NCBI GenBank assembly: GCA_019637395.1
Contig: JAHBVR010000002.1
Coordinates: forward strand, 62,001-126,000
Length of the DNA stretch: 64,000 nt
Direction: 5' to 3'
DNA from: Vulcanimicrobiota bacterium
GTDB lineage: Bacteria; Vulcanimicrobiota; Xenobia; Xenobiales; JADMJV01
The position numbers and the translations under genes are program-made. The notes under the pieces are model-generated. The model worked only from the letters and a program-made list of their open reading frames with translations. It did no database searches and was not told where the DNA came from. Shown piece by piece: positions 49,130 through 58,796 of the stretch (position 1 is its first letter; every line of letters starts with the position of its first letter).

Positions 49130-49669
49130 TTGTTTCAGGGGGGCGTTCCGCCGCTCCCCCTGGAACCACCCACGGTAGAAGGGTTCCCCATCCGCAATCC
49201 AAAAGCCCTGCTGGTGTCGGCTCGAATCTGGTTCAATACGCGCGTGCTGTGTTGTGAAGAAGATCCCGTCCTGGCTGCCTCCTTGACGGCGGCCAAAGCT
49301 CGCGTGACCTTCGCTCCTCTGATCGGGGCGGAGGAAGGGGCCTGGAAAGTGCGCACCGGCGACTGGGCCAATCCCGATTACCCCTTTGCTCTGGTGGAAG
49401 GGCATGAAGTGGTGTTGCTGCGCTGGCCGGCCGGACCGCATCCGGCTGAGCGAGTGCGCTGGTGGCTCAGCGCCTGTCTCTATTTAGCCGAGTCGGCCCG
49501 ACGTTCGCGAGTGCGGGCTCTGGGTTTGCAGACCTGCCCTCAAGCCGAGCCACTGTTGCTGCATTCCGGCCGCTTCCTGGAGGAATATTTTCGCCAGCTG
49601 CCTGTACCGGTTTTCTGTACTCATGATCATCTTTTGGCCGAGGTGGAGGCCGGACTTGCTGGTGCTTAG
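49130..49669 (+). CDS. Hypothetical protein upstream of the t6A genes
   Basis: Up to 179 residues, no recognised family, no membrane span. The middle and end are rich in Trp, Arg, Ala and Leu. The start is unclear: the longest frame begins with a TTG at 49130 without a clear ribosome-binding site, and a GTG at about 49214 is an alternative. It is the first gene of the plus-strand run that continues into tsaE, with its last 14 bases overlapping the assigned tsaE start. Conserved linkage with t6A genes could be tested. Confidence 0.6.
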   Translation: MFQGGVPPLPLEPPTVEGFPIRNPKALLVSARIWFNTRVLCCEEDPVLAASLTAAKARVTFAPLIGAEEGAWKVRTGDWANPDYPFALVEGHEVVLLRWPAGPHPAERVRWWLSACLYLAESARRSRVRALGLQTCPQAEPLLLHSGRFLEEYFRQLPVPVFCTHDHLLAEVEAGLAGA

Positions 49670-50111
49670 CTCCGGACCCGCGCGCACCGAGGAACTGGCC
49701 GGCCAACTGGCCCAACTGCTGCAACCGGGCGATGTGATCACCCTGGAAGCACCGCTGGGCGGCGGCAAAACCACCTTCGTGCGCGGCCTGGCGGCCGGCC
49801 TGGGAGTTCCTGAAGACGAGGTTTCCAGCCCGACCTTCGTGATCTGGCAGATCTATGAAGGACGGCTGCGCCTGCACCACCTGGACGCCTATCGCTTGCG
49901 TTCAGCCGAAGAACTGGAGGAAATCGGCCTCTCGGAGGCTCTGGGCGGCCAGGACGTGATGGTGCTGGAATGGCCGGGCGTGGCGGAACCCTTGTTGCCG
50001 GCCGATCGCCTGCAGGTGCGCATCGAGTACGGCACCGGTGAGGAAGAGCGGACTCTGGAGCTGGAAGGACGGGGAAACTGGCGGCCCCGATTGGAGCAAT
50101 GGAAACCGTGA
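49656..50111 (+). CDS. tsaE: tRNA t6A threonylcarbamoyl transferase complex ATPase
   Basis: About 151 residues, the ATPase of the TsaBDE complex that makes the universal t6A37 modification of tRNAs reading ANN codons. Walker A LGGGKTTFVRG, then SSPTFVIWQIYEG, the HLDAYRLR segment and VLEWP are all present in the family order. I chose the TTG at 49656 because GGAGG (49645-49649) precedes it by six bases and the family's N-terminal strand then starts correctly; an ATG at 49623 and a GTG at 49662 are in frame. It overlaps tsaB by 13 bases. Confidence 0.94.
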   Translation: MLVLSSGPARTEELAGQLAQLLQPGDVITLEAPLGGGKTTFVRGLAAGLGVPEDEVSSPTFVIWQIYEGRLRLHHLDAYRLRSAEELEEIGLSEALGGQDVMVLEWPGVAEPLLPADRLQVRIEYGTGEEERTLELEGRGNWRPRLEQWKP

Positions 50112-50773
50112 AGCCCTGGCTATCCTTGGATTCCACCGGCGAGAGCTACTCACTGGCTTTGTGGAGGGGCCCGCAGTTGTTGGCCGAGTGTAGCGGCGGG
50201 CAACCGCGCCAGCACCTGGTGCAGATTTTTCCCGCTCTGGATCTGCTCTGCCGGCAGTCGGGCTTAAAGCCGGGCGAGCTGCGGGCGGTGGCGGTGACCG
50301 GCGGTCCGGGCTCTTTCACCGGGGTGCGCACCGGCCTGCTGCTGGCCAAAACCCTGGCCCAGGCCGACGACCTGCCGGTGTATCCGGTCGATACTCTGGA
50401 GGCGTTGGCGGCCAACGCGGTGGAAGGAGATTCGGTGGTGGCCGGGCTGGATGCGCGCAAAGGCGAGATCATCTGGGCGCGCTATCGAGTGCGCCAGGGG
50501 TTGCCCAGCCTGCTGGAACCAGCTCGTCTGAGCAGCCCTCAGGAATTTTTAGATTCGATTCCCGCCGGTAGCCTGGTCCTGGGCAGCGCCTGCCAGGCGG
50601 CCCTCCCGGGCGGCGAAGAGGTGCGTGTTCTGCCAGCCGATCTGTGGAGAGTGCGGGCTGTTTCGGTCGGGCGCGTGGCCTGGCCGCGCCTGCAAGCAGG
50701 GGCCGGCACCAGTTGGCCGCAACTGCGGCCGGACTATGTGCGTCCGGCCGATGTGCAGGTGCATCGCGGGTGA
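50099..50773 (+). CDS. tsaB: tRNA t6A threonylcarbamoyl transferase complex protein TsaB
   Basis: A 224-residue inactive ASKHA-fold partner of TsaD. N-terminal LSLDSTGESYSLAL, the TGGPGSFTGVRTGLLLAKTLA block and the following VDTLEALAAN match TsaB closely. Its stop overlaps the GTG start of rimI (GTGA). With tsaE just before it and tsaD two genes on, the complete t6A assembly set (apart from tsaC, not in the window) is in one operon. Confidence 0.94.
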   Translation: METVKPWLSLDSTGESYSLALWRGPQLLAECSGGQPRQHLVQIFPALDLLCRQSGLKPGELRAVAVTGGPGSFTGVRTGLLLAKTLAQADDLPVYPVDTLEALAANAVEGDSVVAGLDARKGEIIWARYRVRQGLPSLLEPARLSSPQEFLDSIPAGSLVLGSACQAALPGGEEVRVLPADLWRVRAVSVGRVAWPRLQAGAGTSWPQLRPDYVRPADVQVHRG

Positions 50774-51276
50774 ACTTCGTGGTCCAACTGATGACCGTGG
50801 CCGACATACCGGAAGTGCGCGCCATGGAACTGGAATCTTTCGCAACGGGATGGCAAGAATCGGCTTTCAACAACGAATTGACCCAGAACCCCACCGCTCA
50901 CTATCTGGTCATGCGCGGGGAAGACGAAAAACTGGTCGGCTACGCGGGTTTCTGGCTGGTGAAAGATGAGGCCCACGTCACGTCTATCGCCATCCGCCCG
51001 GGCTACCGCGGCCAGCAACTGGGAAAACGCTTGATGCACGCCATGGTCAGCCGGGCGGCGCAGCACGGAGCCTCGTGGATTACGCTGGAGGTGCGCGCCG
51101 ACAATCCGGCTGCCCAGAGCATGTATAAGCGTTTTGGCTTCGCCCGCGTGGGCATTCGGCCCAAATATTATGATGGAACGGTGGACGCCTGGATCATGTG
51201 GGCTGGCGACCTGCATTCAGAAAGCTATCGGGAAAGGCTCCGTTCCTTGGACACACGAAGGGATCAGCATGCCTGA
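50770..51276 (+). CDS. rimI: Ribosomal protein S18 N-acetyltransferase (GNAT)
   Basis: A 168-residue GNAT acetyltransferase. The acetyl-CoA motif is VTSIAIRPGYRGQQLGKRLM, followed by ITLEVRADNPAAQSMYKRFGF and the Tyr-rich tail GIRPKYYDGTVDAWIMW, which closely fit RimI, the enzyme that acetylates the N terminus of S18. The GTG at 50770 is chosen from the GTGA overlap with tsaB. rimI between tsaB and tsaD is a widespread gene order. A basic tail of ~15 residues is beyond the usual end. Confidence 0.92.
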   Translation: MNFVVQLMTVADIPEVRAMELESFATGWQESAFNNELTQNPTAHYLVMRGEDEKLVGYAGFWLVKDEAHVTSIAIRPGYRGQQLGKRLMHAMVSRAAQHGASWITLEVRADNPAAQSMYKRFGFARVGIRPKYYDGTVDAWIMWAGDLHSESYRERLRSLDTRRDQHA

Positions 51277-52302
51277 GTCCGAGTTCCAGCGCCAGCAGCC
51301 CTTCGAGCCCGGGCTCTTGTTGGCTTTGGAGACCAGTTGCGACGAGACCTCGGTGGCGTTATTAAAGGATGGGCGCCAGGTGCTTTGCAATCGGGTGGCT
51401 TCCCAGGAGGAATTGCATGCCCGGTACGGTGGAGTGGTGCCGGAAATCGCCTGCCGGCGGCATTTTGAAGTGATTCATCCGCTCTTGGAAGAGGCTTTGG
51501 AAACCACCGGCAAAAGGTTTGGCGACCTGGACGCTATCGCCGTCACTCACGGTCCGGGATTGATCGGAGCCGTGCTGGTGGGCGTAACCGTGGCTAAAAC
51601 GCTGGCTTTGGCCCTGGACAAGCCATTGTTGCCGGTGAACCATCTGGAAGGCCATCTTTTCAGTCCCCTGCTGGAAAATCCGGAGTTGGAACCACCCTGG
51701 ATCAGCCTGCTGGTGTCCGGCGGCCACACCTGTCTGGTGCTGGTGGAGGATTGGGGAAGCCTGAAGTTGCTGGGAAAGACTCGAGACGACGCGGCTGGTG
51801 AGGCTTTTGACAAGGTGGCCAAGATGCTCCAGCTGGGCTATCCGGGCGGGCCGCGGGTGCAGAAACTGGCCGCCGAGGGCAATCCTGAAGCCATTGATCT
51901 GCCCCGGCCGATGCGCGGCCAGGGTTACGCCTTCTCCTTTTCCGGTCTGAAGACGGCCGTGCATCGCGCCCGCGAGCAGCATTCTCCCGCCGACCTGTGC
52001 GCCTCGTTTCAACAGGCGGTGATCGACGTGCTGGTGGAGAAGACTCTCAAGGCAGCGGAAGAGTTTGGAGTGCAACGGGTCAGTCTGGCGGGGGGCGTGG
52101 CCGCCAATCAACCGTTGCGTCAGGCGCTGGAGCAGAACTGCCGGCAACGCGGGTTGTCCTTCTATGTTCCCTCGTTTGAATATTGCACCGACAACGGAGC
52201 GATGATTGCTATGGCGGGTTATCAAATGGCACGCCTGGGGATCACCGCCACCACCGGGCTGGACGCACACGCCAGCCTTCCCTTGCTAGCCTGGAGGACC
52301 TG

Positions 52303-52303
<1 letters not shown>
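51269..52303 (+). CDS. tsaD: tRNA t6A threonylcarbamoyl transferase catalytic subunit
   Basis: A 344-residue ASKHA enzyme that transfers the threonylcarbamoyl group from TC-AMP to A37 of tRNA. Motifs in order: LALETSCDETSVAL, YGGVVPEIACRRHFEVIHP (metal-binding His), THGPGLIGAVLVGV, LVSGGHTCLV, FDKVAKML, and the C-terminal LAGGVAANQPLR and CTDNGAMIA. Start ATG at 51269, overlapping rimI by 8 bases; a longer upstream frame is antisense/other-frame noise. The stop touches the next gene's ATG (TGATG). Confidence 0.97.
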
Positions 52304-53697
<1,394 letters not shown>

Positions 53698-53711
53698 ACC
53701 TGACTCAGTCC

Positions 53712-53775
53712 GGCAAGTCGGCCCCCCGTGGTAGGTGATACACACCACCCGTGGCGGCACTCCGGCCTCCCGGCT
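53712..53775. repeat. Dispersed intergenic repeat, copy C (inverted)
   Basis: Read on the minus strand this segment gives GGAGTGCCGCCACGGGTGG, then TGTGTATCAC, CTACCACGGGG and a GACTTGCC end, matching copies A and B. It directly follows the stop of the FAD oxidoreductase gene. The GACTTG/CAAGTC half-arms pair with the last codons of that gene, so it may also act as the operon's transcription stop. Confidence 0.7.
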
Positions 53776-53801
53776 GGCGGACGAAGGTCGTGACCGGGTG
53801 G

Positions 53802-53826
53802 TAACATGTCGGCAACAAACATGTTA
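53802..53826. promoter_or_regulatory. Dyad TAACATGT-N9-ACATGTTA
   Basis: Perfect 8-base inverted arms separated by nine bases, 115 bases upstream of the His/Gln-rich protein gene and downstream of the repeat. It has the form of a dimeric-regulator operator. The gene downstream has a good GAGGTGA ribosome-binding site, so its promoter must lie in this gap. Confidence 0.45.
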
Positions 53827-53940
53827 ACTCGTTCGCTCTGAGATTAACGGCTCGTTCATACTGGACGGGCCGAATTTATCTGGCCTTGCCGGATAAAACG
53901 TAAACTCATCTCATAAGCAGTCGCGAAAGAGGTGAGCAAA

Positions 53941-54486
53941 ATGAGCAAGGTCGCCACGAACCACAAAGCCCACGCCCACAAACCGAGTCACGGCCACAAA
54001 CCCAAGCCGAAGCCCGGCGCTCACAAGCCCAACAAGCCGGCGGCCAACATCACCAATTTCAATCAGCAGGCAATGGATCAGCAGATGCTCATCTGGCAGA
54101 TGCGGCAGGCCCAGATGATTCAGCAGTTCAACGCCGGGCTGGCCGGTCTCCAGCAGCAGCTACAGCAAGGCGGAGTGCCAAATCCGCAACAGGTCGCCGC
54201 TCAGGCCCAGGCCGAACAGCAGGCTCAGGCCCAACAGGCTGCCTTCACTGCCTATCAGACCCAGGCGATTGCGCAATTTCAGGCCACCGGTGCCGCCCTT
54301 CAGGGGACTTTCTCGGCCAGCATGCAGCAGGGTTTTGGTTCCCTCGAGTCCTCGCTGGGCGGATTTCTCAACCAGGGCTTCTCTCCGGCTCAGTTCAACG
54401 GCGGGGCCTACGCGCTGAGCGCCAGCTCCAGCCTCTTCTCCGGCCCCATCGCCGTGCCCACTTTTTACGGCAACCGCCGTTATTAA
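53941..54486 (+). CDS. His/Lys-rich, Gln/Ala-rich low-complexity protein
   Basis: A 181-residue protein of unusual composition. Residues 1-38 alternate His, Lys, Pro and Gly (seven His) and could bind metal ions or nucleic acid. Residues ~40-120 are Gln/Ala/Met-rich and helical (QQAMDQQMLIWQMRQAQM and many QAQA steps). The end is Gly/Ser/Phe-rich. No signal peptide or known family. The ATG has GAGGTGA just upstream. It stands alone, with a putative operator upstream and a palindromic terminator about 100 bases downstream, so it is probably transcribed on its own. Confidence 0.8.
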   Translation: MSKVATNHKAHAHKPSHGHKPKPKPGAHKPNKPAANITNFNQQAMDQQMLIWQMRQAQMIQQFNAGLAGLQQQLQQGGVPNPQQVAAQAQAEQQAQAQQAAFTAYQTQAIAQFQATGAALQGTFSASMQQGFGSLESSLGGFLNQGFSPAQFNGGAYALSASSSLFSGPIAVPTFYGNRRY

Positions 54487-54585
54487 TTCTCGCCCACCTC
54501 GACCGTGGCGGCCCTTCGAAACCGCCCGGGCCGGGCCAACCGGGTCCCCCCAACCGCGGCTGGCCCACCAGCTACTGTAAAAAGG

Positions 54586-54611
54586 AGGTCCGGTACCCGG
54601 GTACCGGACCT
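54586..54611 (+). terminator. Palindromic terminator downstream of the His/Gln-rich gene
   Basis: A perfect 26-base palindrome with arms AGGTCCGGTACCC / GGGTACCGGACCT, followed on the plus strand by TT, CGTATTG and TTT. It is about 100 bases after the stop and probably ends that message. Without a loop it would form a hairpin by opening the central bases. Confidence 0.65.
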
Positions 54612-54662
54612 TTCGTATTGTTTCCACTGAGTAAATAACCGCGGCAACCCTATTCTTGGGTC

Positions 54663-54767
54663 ATGGCTACACCTCAAGGTTTCTCAGCGGCAGGTATGAT
54701 GTTCGGCGGTTTTTTCGCGCCCACTCCGGTAAAAAAACCAGCTTCCCCCGCGATCAAGACCGCCTGA
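54663..54767 (+). CDS. Possible 34-residue small protein
   Basis: A frame of 34 codons reading MATPQGFSAAGMMFGGFFAP then TPVKKPASPAIKTA. It has a hydrophobic Gly/Phe/Met patch and a basic tail but no clear ribosome-binding site. It lies between a terminator and the convergent MFS gene, overlapping its end by 14 bases. Kept as a weak candidate because small proteins with similar Met/Gly/Phe patches exist; may be chance. Confidence 0.25.
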   Translation: MATPQGFSAAGMMFGGFFAPTPVKKPASPAIKTA

Positions 54768-55959
54768 TCGAGAGCATCCGACCCAGCAGCATCAAGCTCA
54801 GAAAGCTCCAACCGTAGATGCGGAAGGCCAGCAGCGGTCCGCCGTGGGCGATCATCCAGGGCGTGATGATGGTGCCCAGGAAGCAGGCGATGAGAACCGC
54901 CTGTTCCCAGGCTGCTTGCGCGCGTCCCATCAGATGGGACGGCACTTCCCGAGCCAGTTGTTGGGAAATCAGCACCATCAGACCGCCCACACCCAGTCCT
55001 CGCAGGGACCAGGCCAGCACCAGCTTGGTCAAACTGTCGCAATGCCCGAGACTCAGGTAGCTGCCACAGATCAAACCCAGGCAGATCCAGCGTAAACCCT
55101 CTCCCTGCGGAAGCCGCATGACCCAGCGCGTCCCCAGGGCCCCGGTGATGCCCATGGAGGCCTGCAACCAACCATTGTTGGCCGCCCGCACGTGCAGCAC
55201 TTGCTCCAGGTAGGCCACCGCCGTGGACCAGGTGGCCATGCCGAAGAAGGAGATGAGCAGGTCGATCCACAGCAATCCTCTCAGTTCCGCTCTGGATACC
55301 AGCAGTTTCCAACCCTCGCGCCAGCCTGCCTCAGCCCTGGTCTCGGCCGAGGGGGTGACCTTCGGTCCGCTGACCCAGGCCGGCCAGATGAGCAGACTGG
55401 AAACCAGGTAGAGAACGGCGTCGGCGGCCACGCCGGCGCGGGCGTCACCGACCAGCAGAATCAATCCCATCAAAGCCGGAGAGATCAGGCGCAATAGGAA
55501 AGTGCTGGTACCTTCCAGGGCCACCGCCTCCAGCAGGTCGTGGCCGGACAGCAGCCGCCGGAGGAAGGCCGCCCGAGCCGGGCTGAAGAGTGCGGCCGAA
55601 CCACCCAGGGCCATGGAGAGCAGCAGATAAAACCAGGCTGGATAACCGTGAGCCAGAGTGTAAAGAAGCAGCAGCAGTAACCCGAAACGCGAGAAGTTGG
55701 CCGCCAGCATCAGCCGTTTTTGCTCCCAACGGTCAGCCAGGTAGCCGGCCAAAGGGCTTAGCAGTCCGTAGGCCAGGATATCGCCGGTGAAAGCCAATCC
55801 GGTCAGGCTGATGTCGTGGGTCACTTCCAGAATCAAGGTAGGAAAGGCGACCACCAACATGTTGTGGCCCAGTTGCGCCAGCGCGTCGGCCCAGAAAATC
55901 CGGGCGAAGGCGGGATAGCGCCTGAGAAGTTGAAAAGAATTCGAGAAACTTGCGGACAC
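54754..55959 (-). CDS. MFS transporter
   Basis: A 401-residue transporter with about twelve membrane helices. The loop 2-3 motif is GYLADRWEQKRLML (related to the MFS G-x-x-x-D-R-x-G-R-R signature), and the helix packing and Gly/Ala pattern fit efflux-type MFS proteins of the MFS_3 group (e.g. EntS- or macrolide-efflux-like). Substrate unknown. It is a single-gene minus-strand unit, divergent from the receiver-PAS-ATPase gene across 278 bases. Confidence 0.9.
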   Translation of the reverse strand: MSASFSNSFQLLRRYPAFARIFWADALAQLGHNMLVVAFPTLILEVTHDISLTGLAFTGDILAYGLLSPLAGYLADRWEQKRLMLAANFSRFGLLLLLLYTLAHGYPAWFYLLLSMALGGSAALFSPARAAFLRRLLSGHDLLEAVALEGTSTFLLRLISPALMGLILLVGDARAGVAADAVLYLVSSLLIWPAWVSGPKVTPSAETRAEAGWREGWKLLVSRAELRGLLWIDLLISFFGMATWSTAVAYLEQVLHVRAANNGWLQASMGITGALGTRWVMRLPQGEGLRWICLGLICGSYLSLGHCDSLTKLVLAWSLRGLGVGGLMVLISQQLAREVPSHLMGRAQAAWEQAVLIACFLGTIITPWMIAHGGPLLAFRIYGWSFLSLMLLGRMLSIRRS

Positions 55960-56167
55960 GAGAACCTCCGGGAAAAAGGGCGAGCGAGGGGGCGGCTGGG
56001 GGCGTTACTGCCGGTCGAACGACGGTCGCGAAGTCGGCGAGCCACCCAGGGAGAAGTCTACTACAAGTGCAGTCATCATTTGATACTTATGCATTGGGAA
56101 CTCCTCCATCCGTGTCAGGTGCCTCCGATGCTACGGGTTTCGCGAATTTTCGTCAACCCCTGAAAAT

Positions 56168-56198
56168 ATAGTATCCATGTCCATAGCCTGATAGTATC
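56168..56198. promoter_or_regulatory. Direct repeats of ATAGTATC upstream of the sensor gene
   Basis: ATAGTATC occurs at 56168-56175 and 56191-56198, 23 bases apart, in the AT-rich end of the 278-base divergent gap (55960-56237). A related inverted GATACTTAT lies near 56082-56090. AT-rich DNA at 56200-56216 may hold the -10 element. The rest of the gap shows nothing else recognisable. Candidate activator sites. Confidence 0.35.
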
Positions 56199-56237
56199 TT
56201 TGTATTAGAATAATCTGACTGCGGAGAGGAGTGAGCT

Positions 56238-57542
56238 TTGCCTCCACAACTAAATAATCGGACCCGTGTTCGACTTTTATTGGTCGAGGACGACCCGGAT
56301 CATGCCTGGCTATTGACCGACCAGCTGCGCATGGGCGGATTTGATTTGAAGACCTTGCGTGTGGAAACGGCCGAGGCTATGCGAGTCGCTCTGCGCGATC
56401 CCTGGGATGCCATCATTGCGGACAATCGCCTTCCCAATTTTTCCGGGATGGACGCGCTGGCCATCTACCGGGAAACGGGGTTGGATATTCCTTTCATGGT
56501 CGTCTCCGGCACGGTGGGAGAAGAGCGGGCCGCCGAGTTTATGAAGGCCGGGGCCCACGATTTCATCCTCAAGGAAAATACCGGCCGCTTGATTCCGGCC
56601 CTGCAGCGCGAATTGCGCCAGGCCGCCCATCGACGCCGCGAGCGTCTGAGCCAGGCTCGCTATCAGCAAATTGTGGAGACATCCAGCGAGGGCATCTATA
56701 CGGTGGACGAAAGCTCGCGTATCACCTTTGCTAACCAGAGACTTTCGGAAATGTTGGGTCGGTCTAATTTCGAGCTGCTGGGTCGTTCCATTTTTCGCTT
56801 TGTCCGCCCGCAGGACCGCCGTCTGGCGGCTATGACCTGGCGTTCTCCCAGTCCCGTCGACCTTTGCTTGCAGCGGCGCGATGGCAGCGATTGCTGGGTG
56901 ATGGCCACGGTCACTCCACTGCTGGACGAAAAGGGCCAGCGCGCCGGCGTGCTGGGTATGGTGCGCGATATTTCCAAACGGAAGTTACTAGAAAGCCAGT
57001 TGCTGGCTGCCGAGATCGAGAAGAAGACCTTTTGCTGCCATCTACTCAACACGGTCACGCGCGGTAAATTCCATCTGGTGGACGAACTGGACATGCCGCG
57101 TCGCGGTCAGTTGCTTCTGGAACTGGACCTGTCCCATCGGGATGCCTTTCGCGAGTTGCGCCAGGCCGTCTACCAGATGGCCAGCGCCGAAGGCATGGAG
57201 GAAGAGCGGGCCAGCGATCTGGTGGTGGCCGTTGGGGAAGCGGCCGGTAACGCCATCAAGCACGGAGAATTGGGCCTGGCGCGCGTGCGCAAGGACGACC
57301 ACCGCCTGCAAATCGAAGTCACGGACCGAGGGCCCGGCATCCGCGCCGAGGACCTGCCGGCTTCCATCCTGCAAACCGGATTTTCGACCAAAGTTTCGCT
57401 GGGAATGGGGTATTCGCTCATGCTGGAACTGGTCGACCAGATCTGGCTGGCTTCTCAACCCGGCGGCACCACTTTGCAACTGGAGAAAGGCATTCTCTCG
57501 CCACCGGATCCGCTGCTGGCCTTGTTGGACCGTTACGACTAA
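56238..57542 (+). CDS. Receiver-PAS-ATPase (RsbW-type) signalling protein
   Basis: A 434-residue cytoplasmic protein. An N-terminal receiver domain (~10-125) has LVEDDPDHAWL, the phospho-accepting Asp in IIADNRLPNFSG and Lys in FILKEN. A PAS domain follows at ~145-255 (GIYTVDESSRITFANQRLSEMLG ... RDISKRK). The C-terminal ATPase (~310-415) is the HATPase_c_2/RsbW type (VVAVGEAAGNAIKHG, TDRGPGI, GMGYSLMLELVD) without a HisKA domain, so it likely acts as a serine/threonine kinase or anti-sigma-like module. TTG start with GGAGAGGAG upstream. Overlaps the ATP-grasp gene by 4 bases. Confidence 0.88.
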   Translation: MPPQLNNRTRVRLLLVEDDPDHAWLLTDQLRMGGFDLKTLRVETAEAMRVALRDPWDAIIADNRLPNFSGMDALAIYRETGLDIPFMVVSGTVGEERAAEFMKAGAHDFILKENTGRLIPALQRELRQAAHRRRERLSQARYQQIVETSSEGIYTVDESSRITFANQRLSEMLGRSNFELLGRSIFRFVRPQDRRLAAMTWRSPSPVDLCLQRRDGSDCWVMATVTPLLDEKGQRAGVLGMVRDISKRKLLESQLLAAEIEKKTFCCHLLNTVTRGKFHLVDELDMPRRGQLLLELDLSHRDAFRELRQAVYQMASAEGMEEERASDLVVAVGEAAGNAIKHGELGLARVRKDDHRLQIEVTDRGPGIRAEDLPASILQTGFSTKVSLGMGYSLMLELVDQIWLASQPGGTTLQLEKGILSPPDPLLALLDRYD

Positions 57543-58759
57543 ACGAGTTCCACCCGGATTGTATTGATGATGAATTGCAGCATTTCGTCCACCACTTTGG
57601 TCTCGGGGTGGCGGACGATGAGGAAGCCTTCGCCCTCGTAAGTGATGGCGGCGGGTTGCCCGGGCTGAGGGATACGGTAGTCGGTAATGTATTCGCCGAT
57701 TTCGGAAAACACCTGATCCAGACCCACCACGCCCTTGACCCGGCCGCCGCCCAGACCGCGCAGAAAGGCGTTGCCGACCGCATACTTACGCTCTTTGGGA
57801 GGGTCGAATTGGCCGAAGACCATGAGACGGGCCCAGGCGCCTTCGGAGTGGAAGTCGTGAGCCCGGTCCATCATGGTGGTAATCTGAGCCCCCGGAGGGC
57901 GGGCTCCCACTTCACCAATGGCGATGCGGCCGTCGCTGCGGCGGAACCACTCCATGTGGCTGAGGCCGGTGCCCATCCCCAGAGCTTTCAGGGCTTTGGG
58001 GCCAAATTCGCGAATCTCATCGTAGTTTTGATCGTCTACTTCGCGAGGCAGCACGATGCGCCACTGAATCCAGGGATTGCGCATCACGTCCAGAGGAGTG
58101 GGCTGATAGCGCGTCCACGAATGCCAAACGGAAGCACCGCCCAGAGATACGGTTTCAAACGAGTGTTCCTGGCCAACCAGGAATTCTTCCAACTGCAGGG
58201 GAGCATATTCGCTGGCCGGGCGAGACTGCAGCAGTTCACGCAGTCCCCGGGAGCTCTCGACTCGATAGGTCGACTGGGCGGCCGCCCCGTCGACCGGCTT
58301 GACGCAAATGGGAAAGCCCACTTCCTGCACAAAATTCCAGGCCTCGTCGGCGGATATGGCCCGGCAGTGGCGGGCGCAGGGAATGCCGTGCTCGCGGAAG
58401 AGGTCTTTCATGCGCCCCTTGTCTCGGAAGTTCAGGACGGTCTGAGCGCTCATACCGGGCACGCCCAACTGGTCGCGAACCTGGGCCAGGGGCAACTGAA
58501 TTTGTTCGTTGGCGGCGATCAAGCGCTCGATCGGTCCGTGGCGTCGGGCCAGCTCCTTGGCGGCCCAGGTCAGTTGGTCCAGGTTCAGAGCGTCATGGAC
58601 GCGCCAGTGCCCGGCGAAACGCCGGCGCAATTCGCTGGGTAACACCTCCTGCGGTTCCTGGCTGATGACGCCCAGGCGGATCCCGGGCAGGTGGGCAAAA
58701 GCCTCCACCAATCCCATGGTGTTTTGGGTAAAGAAGGGGGTGGCGTAAACGACAAACAT
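57539..58759 (-). CDS. ATP-grasp enzyme
   Basis: A 406-residue protein with an ATP-grasp fold that forms an amide, peptide or thioester bond via an acyl phosphate. N-terminal region VVYATPFFTQNTMGLVEAF; the DKGRMKDLFREHGIPCARH segment and GFPICVKPVDGAAAQSTYRV nucleotide-binding loop; QLEEFLVGQEHSFETVSL; and the metal-binding Glu/Arg in IAIGEVGARPPGAQI. This resembles carboxylate-amine ligases such as carnosine/alanine-anticapsin ligases. Start ATG at 58759; product unknown. Followed after 37 bases upstream by the hydrolase gene on the same strand. Confidence 0.85.
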   Translation of the reverse strand: MFVVYATPFFTQNTMGLVEAFAHLPGIRLGVISQEPQEVLPSELRRRFAGHWRVHDALNLDQLTWAAKELARRHGPIERLIAANEQIQLPLAQVRDQLGVPGMSAQTVLNFRDKGRMKDLFREHGIPCARHCRAISADEAWNFVQEVGFPICVKPVDGAAAQSTYRVESSRGLRELLQSRPASEYAPLQLEEFLVGQEHSFETVSLGGASVWHSWTRYQPTPLDVMRNPWIQWRIVLPREVDDQNYDEIREFGPKALKALGMGTGLSHMEWFRRSDGRIAIGEVGARPPGAQITTMMDRAHDFHSEGAWARLMVFGQFDPPKERKYAVGNAFLRGLGGGRVKGVVGLDQVFSEIGEYITDYRIPQPGQPAAITYEGEGFLIVRHPETKVVDEMLQFIINTIRVELV

Positions 58760-58796
58760 GGCCTGTGCGCTTCCCGCAGAGCCCAAATTGTCCTCG

